Assembly: GCA_964472095.1 (NCBI GenBank)
Contig: CAYYIV010000004.1
Coordinates: forward strand, 124,001-188,000
DNA length: 64,000 nucleotides
Direction: 5' to 3'
Source: Pelagibius sp964472095
GTDB lineage: Bacteria > Pseudomonadota > Alphaproteobacteria > Kiloniellales > Kiloniellaceae
Shown here: in pieces, positions 16,933-25,894 of the stretch
Layout of the letters: every line of letters starts with the position of its first letter
Position numbering within the stretch: position 1 is the first letter of the stretch
Program-made: the position numbers and the translations under genes
The notes under the pieces: generated by a model
The model's database searches: none
What the model was told of the DNA's origin: nothing
The model's input: only the letters and a program-made list of their open reading frames with translations

Positions 16933-18384
16933 ATGTTGGAGTCTTTCATCGAGAGCCTGAAAGGCCGGGATCTGCCGGCCTTTCTGCGGGCTGGCCTGAT
17001 CGGCGAGGGCGCGCCCCTCGAGGGGCCATTCGGCACCCGGCCACTGCTCTATGCCGACTACGTGGCCTCCGGGCGCGCGCTGCGCCAGGTTGAGGACTTT
17101 GTCCTCGACAAGGTTCTGCCCTACTACGCCAACAGCCACACCGAGGCGTCCTATTGCGGTGCCTTCTGCACCCGCCTGCGCGAGGAGGCAAGGCGCAGCA
17201 TCGCCGCCATCGTCGGCGCCGGGGCGGGGACCAGCGTCGTCTTCGCCGGCTCCGGCGCTACCGCCGGCATCAACAAGATCGTTCGCCTACTCGACATTCC
17301 CGGTGCCGTCGCGCGCGGCGAGAAGGTCGTCGTCTTTATCGGCCCCTACGAACACCACTCCAACATCCTGCCCTGGCGCGAGAGCGGCGCCGAGCTGGTC
17401 GACATTCCGGAGAGCGAAACCGGCGGCCCGGACCTCGCGGCGCTGGAGGCGGCACTGCAGGCGAGCGGCGAGGCGGTCCTGCGTGTCGGCGCCTTCTCGG
17501 CCGCCTCGAACGTCACCGGTATCCTCGCCGACATCGACGCCGTCACCCGCCTGCTGAAGCGCCACGGCGCCCTGGCGGTGTGGGACTACGCCGGCGGTGC
17601 GCCCTACCTGCCGATGTCGATGGCCGATGGCAGCGACGCCGCCAAGGACGCTATCGTCTTTTCGCCGCACAAATTCCCAGGCGGACCGGGCGCCACAGGC
17701 ATTCTGGTGATCCGCGAGTCGATCATCCGCATCAGCAGCCCGACAGCGCCGGGCGGTGGTTCCGTCACCTTCGTCTCGCCCTGGGGCCATGCCTATGCCG
17801 GCAGCCTCTCGGTTCGCGAGGAGGCCGGGACGCCGAACGTGGTCGGCGACATCCGCGCCGCCCTGGTGCTGCTGATCAAGCAGGCCCTCGGCCAGGGCTT
17901 CATCGAGCGCCGCGACGTGGAACTGCGCGAGCGGGCGTTGGCGGCGTGGCGCGGCAATCCGCGCATCGAACTGCTCGGGCGCCTCGACGTGCCGCGCTTG
18001 CCGATCTTTTCTTTCCGCGTGCGCGACGGTGCCGGCGGCTACATCCATCACCAGCTATTCACCCGCCTGCTGAGCGATCTCTGGGGTATCCAGGCGCGGG
18101 GCGGTTGCGCTTGCGCCGGGCCCTATGCGCATCGCCTGCTCGACATCGACCGCGACATCTCGGAGGCGATCTTCGCGGCGATCCGCGCCGGCCGGGAAGT
18201 CGACCGGCCGGGCTGGGTGCGGTTGAACTTCAGCTATCTGATGAGCGATGATAGCGCCGACCGGGTGATCGCCGCCGTCGACGAACTCGCGCGCAGGGCC
18301 GGCGATCATGTGACCGACTATGTCTTCGATCCGCGCACTGCGCGCTTCCGTCACAAGGAAGAGTTGCAAAGGCTCGAAGGATGA
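16933..18384 (+). CDS. Class V aminotransferase-fold PLP enzyme (cysteine-desulfurase-like)
   Basis: The 483-residue protein has the fold-type I class V pattern: GSGATAGINKIVRLL, PYEHHSNILPWRE, the PLP-interacting WDYAG (D218) and the Schiff-base lysine in SPHKFPGGPGATG (K247). RGGCACAGPYAHRLL near residue 390 holds two cysteines close to where desulfurases keep a mobile catalytic cysteine, but this subfamily is broader and the reaction cannot be named. I chose ATG 16933 because the conserved part starts there; a GTG at 16846 would add 29 residues without a ribosome site. It opens the (+) operon divergent from the Lrp-type regulator. Confidence 0.8.
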   Translation: MLESFIESLKGRDLPAFLRAGLIGEGAPLEGPFGTRPLLYADYVASGRALRQVEDFVLDKVLPYYANSHTEASYCGAFCTRLREEARRSIAAIVGAGAGTSVVFAGSGATAGINKIVRLLDIPGAVARGEKVVVFIGPYEHHSNILPWRESGAELVDIPESETGGPDLAALEAALQASGEAVLRVGAFSAASNVTGILADIDAVTRLLKRHGALAVWDYAGGAPYLPMSMADGSDAAKDAIVFSPHKFPGGPGATGILVIRESIIRISSPTAPGGGSVTFVSPWGHAYAGSLSVREEAGTPNVVGDIRAALVLLIKQALGQGFIERRDVELRERALAAWRGNPRIELLGRLDVPRLPIFSFRVRDGAGGYIHHQLFTRLLSDLWGIQARGGCACAGPYAHRLLDIDRDISEAIFAAIRAGREVDRPGWVRLNFSYLMSDDSADRVIAAVDELARRAGDHVTDYVFDPRTARFRHKEELQRLEG

Positions 18385-18457
18385 TCACGCTGTCCCAAGC
18401 ATTCGACTCAGCGGGCGCCTTGAGTCACATAATGGTCGCCTCAGAGAGCGGAAGGCG

Positions 18458-19828
18458 ATGATCTCGATCCTGCGGCATCGAACCTACCGGCGGCTGTTCT
18501 CCGCCCAGGTTCTCTCCCTTATCGGTACCGGGCTGATGACACTCGCGCTGGCGTTGTTGGCCTACGATCTCTCGGGTGCCAGCGCCGGCGTGGTGATCGG
18601 CACCATCCTGGCGCTGAAGATGGTCGCCTATGTCGGCTTCGCGCCTCTGGCCAGCGCCCTGGCGCAGCGCCTGCCGGTGAAGCCGCTGCTCGTCGGCCTC
18701 GATCTGCTGCGGGTGCTCTTCGTGCTGCTGCTGCCCTTCGTCGATCACGTCTGGCAGGTCTACCTCGCGGTCTTCGTCATCCAACTCTGCTCGGCGGCCT
18801 TCACGCCTGCCTTTCAGAGCCTGATCCCGGAGGTTCTGCCGGAGGAGCAGGACTACACCCGGGCGCTCTCCCTCTCACGCCTCGCCTACGACCTCGAATC
18901 GCTGCTGAGCCCGCTGCTCGCCGGCCTGCTGCTGACCGTAATCAGCGGCGACCACCTGTTCCTCGGCACCGCCGCCGGTTTTGCCGCCTCCGCTGCGCTG
19001 GTGATCTCAGCGCAGTTGGCGCCGCGCCCGCGTGTGCTCGCGGCGGAGCCTTTCCTGCGCCGCCTGACCAAGGGCTTCACCCTCTATGCCCGCACACCGC
19101 GCCTGCGCGCGCTTTTCGCCCTCGGCTTCGCCGTTTCCTGCAGCGGCGCCTGGGTGCTGGTGAATTCTGTCGTCTACGCCCACGAGGCGCTGGGCGGCGG
19201 CGCTCAGACCTATACCGCCATGCTGGTAGCCTACGGCGGCGGCTCCATGCTTATCGCTCTCACGCTGCCGCGCCTGCTCGATCGCCTGCCGCCGCGCCGG
19301 GTCATGGGGGCCGGTGGCTTGCTGCTTGGCCTGCTGCCCTGGGTGCTGCTGGCGCAGCCCGGTTTTGTCGGCACCCTCGTCCTCTGGTGCCTGCTCGGCG
19401 CGGCGACGTCGCTGGTGCTGACGCCCGGCGGCCTGCTGCTGCGGCGCTCGGCCCACGCCGCCGACCGGCCGGCGCTCTTCGCCGCGCAGTTCTCGTTGTC
19501 GCACGCCGGCTGGCTGGTGACCTACCCGCTGTCAGGATGGCTCGGCCTGCATCTCGGTCTCGGGCTGTCCTTCGCTGCCATGGCAGGCGGCGCGCTGCTG
19601 GCCTCGCTCGCCGCCTGGGCGATCTGGCCGGCGGAAGACCCCGCCGAACGTTTCCACGTGCATGCGCCGTTCGACCACGAACACCCGCATCTGCATGACG
19701 AGCATCACCGGCACGAGCACGAGGGCTGGGAAGGTCCGGAGCCGCACAGCCATCCACACCGCCATGCCGGCGGTGGCCACCGCCACGTCTTCGTCATCGA
19801 CGACCATCATCCCCAGTGGTCGATGTGA
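18458..19828 (+). CDS. MFS transporter with histidine-rich C-terminal tail
   Basis: The 456-residue protein has about ten to twelve membrane helices typical of the major facilitator superfamily (MFS_3/enterobactin-exporter-like layout, starting MISILRHRTYRRLFSAQ). The last 58 residues are hydrophilic and contain 18 histidines in HxH and HxHH patterns (HEHPHLHDEHH, HSHPHRH), ending QWSM. Such tails bind Zn, Ni, Co or Cu in metal carriers. GAGAGCGGAAGG precedes ATG 18458; the longer frame to 18320 overlaps the previous gene and was rejected. Export of an operon product or of a metal complex is possible. Confidence 0.82.
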   Translation: MISILRHRTYRRLFSAQVLSLIGTGLMTLALALLAYDLSGASAGVVIGTILALKMVAYVGFAPLASALAQRLPVKPLLVGLDLLRVLFVLLLPFVDHVWQVYLAVFVIQLCSAAFTPAFQSLIPEVLPEEQDYTRALSLSRLAYDLESLLSPLLAGLLLTVISGDHLFLGTAAGFAASAALVISAQLAPRPRVLAAEPFLRRLTKGFTLYARTPRLRALFALGFAVSCSGAWVLVNSVVYAHEALGGGAQTYTAMLVAYGGGSMLIALTLPRLLDRLPPRRVMGAGGLLLGLLPWVLLAQPGFVGTLVLWCLLGAATSLVLTPGGLLLRRSAHAADRPALFAAQFSLSHAGWLVTYPLSGWLGLHLGLGLSFAAMAGGALLASLAAWAIWPAEDPAERFHVHAPFDHEHPHLHDEHHRHEHEGWEGPEPHSHPHRHAGGGHRHVFVIDDHHPQWSM

Positions 19829-19914
19829 GGAGGTGGACGTGCTAGGGACAGGACCAGGAGAATTCGAATCAGTGGCCCGCGCATTCAGCTGGTCGCTGCG
19901 CGGAGGAGACGAAC

Positions 19915-21399
19915 TTGCAGGAGCTTGATGCGGCGGAGGAACGCCTGGCGGCGCTCGAGGCGAGGGTCCGGCAGGACCAGGAATATCTCTGCAGGCCCGC
20001 GCCGAACTGGGTGCTGTCGCGCCACCAGGGCGACGAGGCGGTGCATGACGTCGTCATCATCGGCGGCGGCATGTGCGGCCTGCTTGCCTGGTTCGCGCTG
20101 ACCTCTGCCGGCATCCGCAACCTGCGCATCCTCGACCGCTGCCCGGAGGGATTCGAGGGCCCGTGGATGACCTATGCACGCATGGAGACCCTGCGCTCGC
20201 CCAAGCAGCTCACCGGTCCGGCCTACGGCTATGGCTCACTGACCTTCCGCGCCTGGTACACGGCGCTCCACGGCGAGGCAGCCTGGGAGACGCTCGACAA
20301 GATCCCGCGGCCGATGTGGATGGATTACCTGAAGTGGTACCGCAAAGTGCTGCGTGTGCCGGTCGAGAACGAGGTGGAGGTAAGGCGCATCCTGCCGGAA
20401 GGGGACTACCTGCGCGTGGAATTGGCCGGCAGGAGCGCCCGCGAGGGCTCAATCCTCACCCGCAAGTGCATCATGGCGACCGGGCGCGACGGCACCGGCC
20501 ATCCCAGCATTCCCGCCTTCGCCGCCGACCTGCCGCGCAGCCACTGGGCGCACTCCTCCGACGACATCGACTTCGACCGCCTGAAGGGCCGCCGCGTGGT
20601 GGTGGTCGGTGCCGGCGCCTCCGCGGTGGAGAATGCCGCCGAGGCGCTCGAGCGTGGCGCCAAGGAGGCGCGGCTGCTGGTGCGCCGTAAGGTCATGCCG
20701 ACCGTCAACAAGATGATGGGCATCGGCTCCTTCGGATTCACCGCGGGCTTTGCCGAACTGCCCGACGAATGGCGCTGGCGCTTCATGCAGTATTCCTTCG
20801 TCACCCAGACGCCGGCGCCGCGCGGCTCGACGCTTCGGGTCAGCCGCCACGAGAACGCCTACTTCCATTTCGACCAGGGTATCAAGTCGGCCCGCCTCGC
20901 CGGCGACGAGATCATTATCGAGACGACGCGCGGGGTCCGCCTGGCGACCGACTTTCTGATTCTCGGCACCGGCTTCACGGTGGACCCGCTGGCACGCAGC
21001 GAGCTCGACGGTTACGCCGACGAGATCGAGCTGTGGCGTGACCGCTACAGCCCGCCGGCTGGCGAGGAGAGCAGCGACCTCGCCAACTTCCCCTACCTCA
21101 ACCAGGATTTCACCTTCCGCGAACGGGAACTTGGCAAGGCGCCCTGGCTGGGCAAGATATACTGCTTCAACTACGGTGCCTCGGCCAGCCTGGGCAAGGT
21201 CAGCGGTGACATTCCCGGCATCAGCGAGGGCGCCGCCTGGTTGGCCCGCTCGCTGGCTGCGGCGCTCTACAAGGAGGACGTGACGGCGCACTTCCAGAGC
21301 ATGCTGGACTACGACAAACCTGAACTGCAAGGCGACGAATGGACCGCCAGCGAGCTGGAGCCCGACGCGGTCGCGCCGCTGCAGGAGACCGGAGACTGA
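19915..21399 (+). CDS. FAD/NAD(P)-dependent flavin monooxygenase-like oxidoreductase
   Basis: The 494-residue protein carries an FAD site IIGGGMCG (residues 50-55) and a second NAD(P)H site VVVGAGASAVENA (about residues 228-240), with a TGRDG-type hinge, as in flavin-containing monooxygenases and N-hydroxylases. It probably hydroxylates or oxygenates an amine, sulfide or ketone. There is no ATG; the frame opens after 19845 and the best start is TTG 19915, 5 bases behind a strong GGAGGAGA site. A coiled N-terminal helix (AAEERLAALEARVRQ) precedes the FAD domain. Confidence 0.82.
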   Translation: MQELDAAEERLAALEARVRQDQEYLCRPAPNWVLSRHQGDEAVHDVVIIGGGMCGLLAWFALTSAGIRNLRILDRCPEGFEGPWMTYARMETLRSPKQLTGPAYGYGSLTFRAWYTALHGEAAWETLDKIPRPMWMDYLKWYRKVLRVPVENEVEVRRILPEGDYLRVELAGRSAREGSILTRKCIMATGRDGTGHPSIPAFAADLPRSHWAHSSDDIDFDRLKGRRVVVVGAGASAVENAAEALERGAKEARLLVRRKVMPTVNKMMGIGSFGFTAGFAELPDEWRWRFMQYSFVTQTPAPRGSTLRVSRHENAYFHFDQGIKSARLAGDEIIIETTRGVRLATDFLILGTGFTVDPLARSELDGYADEIELWRDRYSPPAGEESSDLANFPYLNQDFTFRERELGKAPWLGKIYCFNYGASASLGKVSGDIPGISEGAAWLARSLAAALYKEDVTAHFQSMLDYDKPELQGDEWTASELEPDAVAPLQETGD

Positions 21400-21401
21400 C
21401 G

Positions 21402-21914
21402 ATGGACACGAATGTGATCGGCGAAGACGATGTCATCATGCGTCTGGCCGGCGTAGCGCCGGGCGGCGCGGCATACCGGGCATTGCTCGGGCGCGCCGAC
21501 ATCATGGCGATGACCAGGGAAGCGGCGGCTGCCGCGCTGCTGCCGCAAGATCCGGGCGGCCTCTCCCATGCCGAGCGGGCTGCACTGGCGGTGCGCGTGG
21601 CGCGGCTGCACGACGATGCAGGGCTTGCCGGCTACTATGAAACGCTGATGGTCAAGGCGGGTGCCGAGGGGCCCGTCGGGGCGCTGGCCGATCCGGCCTT
21701 CAAAGGCGGCCACGATGCCCGCCGCGCGGCGCTCATTGCCTATGCCGACCTCGTATCGCTGGCGCCCAAGGACACTGTCGCCGGCGACATCGGTGCGCTC
21801 AAAGCCGCCGGCATCGCCGATGCCGACATCGTTCGCCTGGCCGAACTGACCGCCTTTCTCGCCTACCAGATCCGCGTCATCGCCGGCCTCAGGCTGATGC
21901 AGGCGACGGCATGA
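21402..21914 (+). CDS. Carboxymuconolactone-decarboxylase-domain (CMD) protein, all-helical
   Basis: The 170-residue protein is helical and resembles the CMD/AhpD superfamily but lacks the CxxC redox pair. From memory it looks like the family listed as 'CMD domain protein, Avi_7170 type', which usually accompanies an Avi_7169-type alkylhydroperoxidase-domain protein; here such a protein follows directly, overlapping by four bases. Starting at ATG 21402, three bases past the monooxygenase stop, avoids the longer frame inside it. Function is not established. Confidence 0.7.
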   Translation: MDTNVIGEDDVIMRLAGVAPGGAAYRALLGRADIMAMTREAAAAALLPQDPGGLSHAERAALAVRVARLHDDAGLAGYYETLMVKAGAEGPVGALADPAFKGGHDARRAALIAYADLVSLAPKDTVAGDIGALKAAGIADADIVRLAELTAFLAYQIRVIAGLRLMQATA

Positions 21915-22498
21915 GCGACAGTCTTCACACCTTCACTACCGAAGTTCCGCATTGGCAGCCGCGGGTCAAGCCGATCGATCTCGCGGCGGCCAGCCCGGCG
22001 CAGCTCGACGCGCTGAAGGTGACGCCCTCCAACACCAAGGTGTCCGACTATGTGTTGGTGCTGGCCAATGACGTCGAGACCCTGAAGGCGCGCACGCCGC
22101 TATTCAATGCGATCATGTACAACCGCGGCGGGCTTGGCCGTGCAGAGCGTGAGCTCGGTGCCGTCGGCGCCTCGGTGGTCAATCGCTGCATCTATTGCGC
22201 TGCCGTACATGCCAGCCGCTATAATCAGCTGACCAAGGACGAGGCGGTCATGCAGCGCATCTTCGCAGCGGGAGAGGCGGCCGAACTGGAGACGCGTGCG
22301 GCGGCGATCTTCGGTTTTGCCTCGCGGCTGTCGAAAACGCCGAGTGCGGCGACAGAGGCCGATATGCAGGCGCTGCGCGAAGCCGGCCTGACTGACGAGG
22401 AGATCATTGATCTGATTCTTTCGGCGGCGCTCTTCGGCTGGGCCAACCGGCTGATGCATACCCTCGGCGATCCGGTAGCGAGGAGCGAAAACGCATGA
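21911..22498 (+). CDS. AhpD-like alkylhydroperoxidase-domain protein with CxxC...H site
   Basis: The 195-residue protein has the AhpD/CMD redox motif NRCIYCAAVHASR, giving C93, C96 and H100. AhpD-type proteins use this pair for peroxide or disulfide reduction. ATG 21911 overlaps the preceding stop and the gene's own stop overlaps the opine-dehydrogenase-like gene by four bases. Its placement behind a flavin monooxygenase suggests it handles a peroxide, sulfenate or other oxidised by-product, which is inference. Confidence 0.85.
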   Translation: MSDSLHTFTTEVPHWQPRVKPIDLAAASPAQLDALKVTPSNTKVSDYVLVLANDVETLKARTPLFNAIMYNRGGLGRAERELGAVGASVVNRCIYCAAVHASRYNQLTKDEAVMQRIFAAGEAAELETRAAAIFGFASRLSKTPSAATEADMQALREAGLTDEEIIDLILSAALFGWANRLMHTLGDPVARSENA

Positions 22499-23649
22499 CG
22501 GCGACGACGACCAAGCCGCTGCGGGTTGGCATCGCCGGAGCCGGGGCCATCGCCTACGGCGCCGCTGCCTTCCTGGAGCAAGCCGGCCACAAGGCGACGC
22601 TGTGGTCACCCTCGGGCGAGCGTACCAGCCGCCTGGCCGCCGGTGAGCCGCTGATCGCCACGGGTGCCGTGGAAGGTAGCTTTCATCCCGGCGTGGCCGC
22701 CAGCGCGGCGGAGCTGTCTCGTGGTGCCGAGGTGATCCTGGTGGCGCTGCCGGCCTACGGCCACAAGACGGTCTTCGACGCCCTCGCGCCGCACATCACC
22801 GAAGGGCAGTGCGTGCTGATCTCGTCGCACGCATCCTTCGGCGCGCTCTACCTGTCGCGTCGGCTGGCGGAGCGCGGCGTCACCGTGCCGATTGTCGCCT
22901 GGGGTACGACGGTCACCTCCGGGCGCCAACCAAGCCTGGTGGAGGCGCAGGTGAACACTTTGCGCAGCAAGGTCGACATCTGCACCCTGCCGGCGATGTT
23001 GAGCGCCGAAGGACTGGCCTGCTGCCGAACCCTCTTCGGTGACCGCTTCGTGGAGCGCGAAGGGCTGCTGGCCATCGCCCTCAGCAATCTCAATCCGCAG
23101 AACCACATGGGCATCGCGCTCTGCAATATGACGCGCATGGAGCGTGGCGAAGCCTGGGATCAGGGGTTGAACGTGACGCCCAACGTCGGCCGCCTGCTGG
23201 AGGCGCTGGATCTCGAGCGCCTGGCCATCGCCGAGGCGCTCGGCTTTTCCGTGCGCACCATCTTCGAGCATTTCCATCTCTCCTTCCATGTGCCGATGGA
23301 CAGCGTCTCTGCAATGAACCGGGAGATGCATCGCGCCGGGCGCGGCGGCATCGGGCCGGCGATGGCCGACAGCCGCTACGTGACCGAGGACGTGCCCTAC
23401 GGGCTCTTGATGACGGTGAAGCTGGGCGAGATGTCCGGGCGGCCGGCTGTGCTGCATCGCGCCGGAGTCGAGGTCTTCTCCGCGCTCTATGGACGCGACT
23501 TCTTTACCGAGAACAGGTTGCTGGCCGCGCTCGGTATCGACGACATGGCGCTGGCGGAGTTGCAGCGGCTCGCCCGCGACGGCTATGCGCTGTTGGGGCA
23601 GGAAGACAAGGCGGGGCCTGCAAGAGCCCTGCCGGGGAGTGCGGGGTAG
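22495..23649 (+). CDS. Opine (octopine/nopaline) dehydrogenase-family NAD(P) enzyme
   Basis: The 384-residue protein starts with a Rossmann site VGIAGAGAIAYG and ends in a helical domain with HLSFHVPMDSV and ADSRYVTEDVPYGL, as in the NAD/NADP octopine/nopaline dehydrogenase family. These enzymes join an amino acid and a 2-oxo acid by reductive amination, or split such opines. The direction here is open: with an importer downstream it may degrade an opine, with the MFS exporter upstream it may make one. The stop lies in a GCGGGG/CCCCGC hairpin. Confidence 0.8.
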   Translation: MTATTTKPLRVGIAGAGAIAYGAAAFLEQAGHKATLWSPSGERTSRLAAGEPLIATGAVEGSFHPGVAASAAELSRGAEVILVALPAYGHKTVFDALAPHITEGQCVLISSHASFGALYLSRRLAERGVTVPIVAWGTTVTSGRQPSLVEAQVNTLRSKVDICTLPAMLSAEGLACCRTLFGDRFVEREGLLAIALSNLNPQNHMGIALCNMTRMERGEAWDQGLNVTPNVGRLLEALDLERLAIAEALGFSVRTIFEHFHLSFHVPMDSVSAMNREMHRAGRGGIGPAMADSRYVTEDVPYGLLMTVKLGEMSGRPAVLHRAGVEVFSALYGRDFFTENRLLAALGIDDMALAELQRLARDGYALLGQEDKAGPARALPGSAG

Positions 23650-23659
23650 TTCGCCCCGC
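23641..23659 (+). repeat. Hairpin at the end of the opine-dehydrogenase-like gene
   Basis: GCGGGG (23641-23646) and CCCCGC (23654-23659) pair around a seven-base loop that includes the stop codon. It lies 41 bases before the substrate-binding protein gene and has no T-run, so partial attenuation or RNA processing between enzyme and transporter genes is the most it suggests. Confidence 0.5.
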
Positions 23660-23699
23660 GTGGGTATTGGACGGTGAGGCAAACAACAGGGGTAGTGAG

Positions 23700-24806
23700 A
23701 TGACAAAATTCAGAATCAATCGACGTGGACTCATGAGGACAGCGGCGGCCGGCGCTTCGGTGCTGGCGGCTCCGGCCATTCTGCGGTCGACGGCCCGCGC
23801 CGCCGGCGTAGTGAACGTGTGGACCTATGCCAACTTCATTCCCGCCGCCTTCAAGGCGGAGTTCGAGAAGGATACCGGCATCGAGGTGCGCATCCGCCTG
23901 GTCGACGACCAGGGCAAGCAGTTCAACCTGCTGGCTGCCGAGGCGCCCAATCCGACGGTGGACATCGTCACCGTGGCGGGCCACCGATTCCTGCAGTTCA
24001 TCGATTCCGAGCTGCTGGCGCCGCTCGACACCGGCCGCCTGAAGAATTGGGGCACCATCAACCCAGTCTTCTCGGAAAGCGACTGGGCCACCATCCAGGG
24101 CAACAAGTGGGGCGCACCGGTCCTCTCCGGCGCCGAGATCCTTGCCTACAATACCGAGATGGTCTCCGCCGACGAGGTGAAGTCCTGGGACGTCATGTTC
24201 GATCCCAAGTACAAGGGCCAGACCGCCTACATCATCCAGGACATGATGTCGGTGATGATCCTCGCCAAGGGCTATGACGGCAACATGGTGGAGTACATGG
24301 ACGACCCGGCGCGTGCCGCCGAGATCGTCAAAGAGGTGCGCGACTTCCTGATCGCCAACAAGGGCCAGGTGCGCAAGTTCTACGACTCCGGCGCCGAGGT
24401 CCAGCAGATGTTCGTGAACCAGGACGTCGTGCTGGCGCACGCCTGGAACGGCCCGATCGCCAAATTGATCACCGACGGCTTCCCGGTCGCCATGACGATC
24501 CCGAAGGAGGGTTCCTACGGCTTCGTCTATACGCTGAACGTGACCAACAATGGGCCGAACACGGATAACGCCTACAAGCTGCTGGACGCGCTCTTGGCCT
24601 CTCCTGAGGTGGGGGCCGAGATGACCAAAGCCTCTGGCTTCATTTCGACCTTCAAGGGTGCCGACCAGTACCTGAGTGACCTGGAGAAGAAGGCGGCCTC
24701 GTTCACCGAGGAGGAGCTGGAGGGTCTGCGCTTCTTCCGTGCGGAAGCCAACAAGATGAAGTACGACCTCATCGACCCGGCGGTCGAGGAAATCAAGGCC
24801 GCCTGA
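23700..24806 (+). CDS. ABC transporter substrate-binding protein, polyamine/opine type (PotD-like)
   Basis: The 368-residue protein begins with a twin-arginine-like signal (NRRGLMRTAAAGASVLAAPAI) and continues as a periplasmic binding protein of the extracellular solute-binding family 1/8 with motifs VNVWTYANFIPAAFKAEFEKDTGI and SYGFVYTLNVTNNGPNT. Pot-type proteins bind polyamines, amino acids, opines or betaines. It heads the import part of the operon (permeases 24896 and 25891, ATPase 26678). ATG 23700 follows GGTAGTGAG; an upstream in-frame start adds only unrelated residues. Confidence 0.85.
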   Translation: MTKFRINRRGLMRTAAAGASVLAAPAILRSTARAAGVVNVWTYANFIPAAFKAEFEKDTGIEVRIRLVDDQGKQFNLLAAEAPNPTVDIVTVAGHRFLQFIDSELLAPLDTGRLKNWGTINPVFSESDWATIQGNKWGAPVLSGAEILAYNTEMVSADEVKSWDVMFDPKYKGQTAYIIQDMMSVMILAKGYDGNMVEYMDDPARAAEIVKEVRDFLIANKGQVRKFYDSGAEVQQMFVNQDVVLAHAWNGPIAKLITDGFPVAMTIPKEGSYGFVYTLNVTNNGPNTDNAYKLLDALLASPEVGAEMTKASGFISTFKGADQYLSDLEKKAASFTEEELEGLRFFRAEANKMKYDLIDPAVEEIKAA

Positions 24807-24818
24807 AGCCGGCAGGAT

Positions 24819-24844
24819 CGCCCGGGGCCGAGAGGCGCCGGGCG
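24819..24844 (+). repeat. GNRA-capped hairpin after substrate-binding protein gene
   Basis: CGCCCGG (24819-24825) pairs with CCGGGCG (24838-24844); inside, after one G-G mismatch, GCC and GGC close a GAGA tetraloop. Placed 13 bases after the stop and 51 bases before the permease start, it fits an RNA stabiliser that raises binding-protein output over the membrane subunits. No T-run. Confidence 0.6.
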
Positions 24845-24895
24845 GCCGCCCCAAATATGCGCTCCGTATCTAGCGTGACGGAAAGAGCTCAGGGA

Positions 24896-25894
24896 ATGGC
24901 GCATACAGAGACCAAGTATGTCAAGGCGTCCAAGGCGTCGGCCCGCACCGGCGCGGGGGAAGGGCGGCGCAGCTTTTGGGGCAGCCTGCTCAACAACGAG
25001 CTCTACCGGGCCGCCAGCGCCGTGCTGTTCAAGAGCGAGCGGCGCCAATTCTGGCTGCTCGCCAGCTTCCCGCTATTCTGGGTGTTCTTCGCTCATCTCG
25101 GGCCGATCATCCAGATGTTCTGGATCAGCTTCCTCGACTCCTATCCGCCGACCGTGGGCTATGAGCCGGAGCTGACGCTGGCCAACTGGAGCCGCTTCTT
25201 CGATGAAGCGATCTTCGTCATGCCGTTCCTGCGCACGCTGGCCTTCGCCTTCGTGCTGACGCTCTCCACCCTGGTGATCACCTATCCGGTCGCTTACTTC
25301 CTCGCCAAGCACGTGAAGCGCAAGAACCAGCTGCTGTTCCTGCTGCTGCTGCTGATTCCCTTCTGGGTCGGCGAGATTGTGCGTACCTACGCCATCATGA
25401 TCCTGCTCGGCAACAACGGCGCTCTGAACCTGGTGCTGATGTTCCTCGGACTCATCGACCGACCGATTCCCTTCATGTACACTAGCTTCTCTCTCGGGGT
25501 CGGCATCATCTACCTGACCTCGCTCTACATGCTGCTGCCGCTCTACTCGGCGCTGGAGAAGATTCCGACCACCTATCTGGAGGCCGCGGCCGATCTCGGC
25601 GCCGGCTCGTGGTATCGCTTCTGGCGCGTGACCCTGCCGTTGTCGCGGGAGGGAATTGCCTCGGGGTGCACTCTTGTCTTCCTGATTTCCACCGGCTACT
25701 ACGCGACGCCGGTGCTGCTGGGTGGGCCGAGCACCACGGTCTTCGCCGAGACCATCGCCGGCTTCTTCCATGTCGCCGGCGATCAGTGGCCGGTCGGCGC
25801 AGCCTTCTCCTCTATCATGCTGATTGCGACGCTGGCCATCACAGGTCTCTTCCTGAAGATCATGGGTCGTAGCGGAAAGGGGCTGATGAAATGA
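24896..25894 (+). CDS. ABC transporter permease (PotB-like)
   Basis: The product has six membrane helices and the permease EAA loop, seen as YLEAAADLGAGSWYRFWRVTLPLS. It forms the importer channel with the second permease (25891). I prefer ATG 24896 (MAHTETKY) with CAGGGA right upstream; an in-frame ATG at 24857 would add 13 residues. An unusually long polar N-terminal tail of about 55 residues precedes helix one. The stop overlaps the next permease. Confidence 0.88.
   Translation: MAHTETKYVKASKASARTGAGEGRRSFWGSLLNNELYRAASAVLFKSERRQFWLLASFPLFWVFFAHLGPIIQMFWISFLDSYPPTVGYEPELTLANWSRFFDEAIFVMPFLRTLAFAFVLTLSTLVITYPVAYFLAKHVKRKNQLLFLLLLLIPFWVGEIVRTYAIMILLGNNGALNLVLMFLGLIDRPIPFMYTSFSLGVGIIYLTSLYMLLPLYSALEKIPTTYLEAAADLGAGSWYRFWRVTLPLSREGIASGCTLVFLISTGYYATPVLLGGPSTTVFAETIAGFFHVAGDQWPVGAAFSSIMLIATLAITGLFLKIMGRSGKGLMK

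Noticed and set aside
16824..17093. A plus-strand frame with a good ribosome site at the head of the PLP-enzyme gene
   Set aside because: The translation is glycine/proline-rich and overlaps the enzyme out of frame, so it was not annotated as a gene, only noted as a possible leader.
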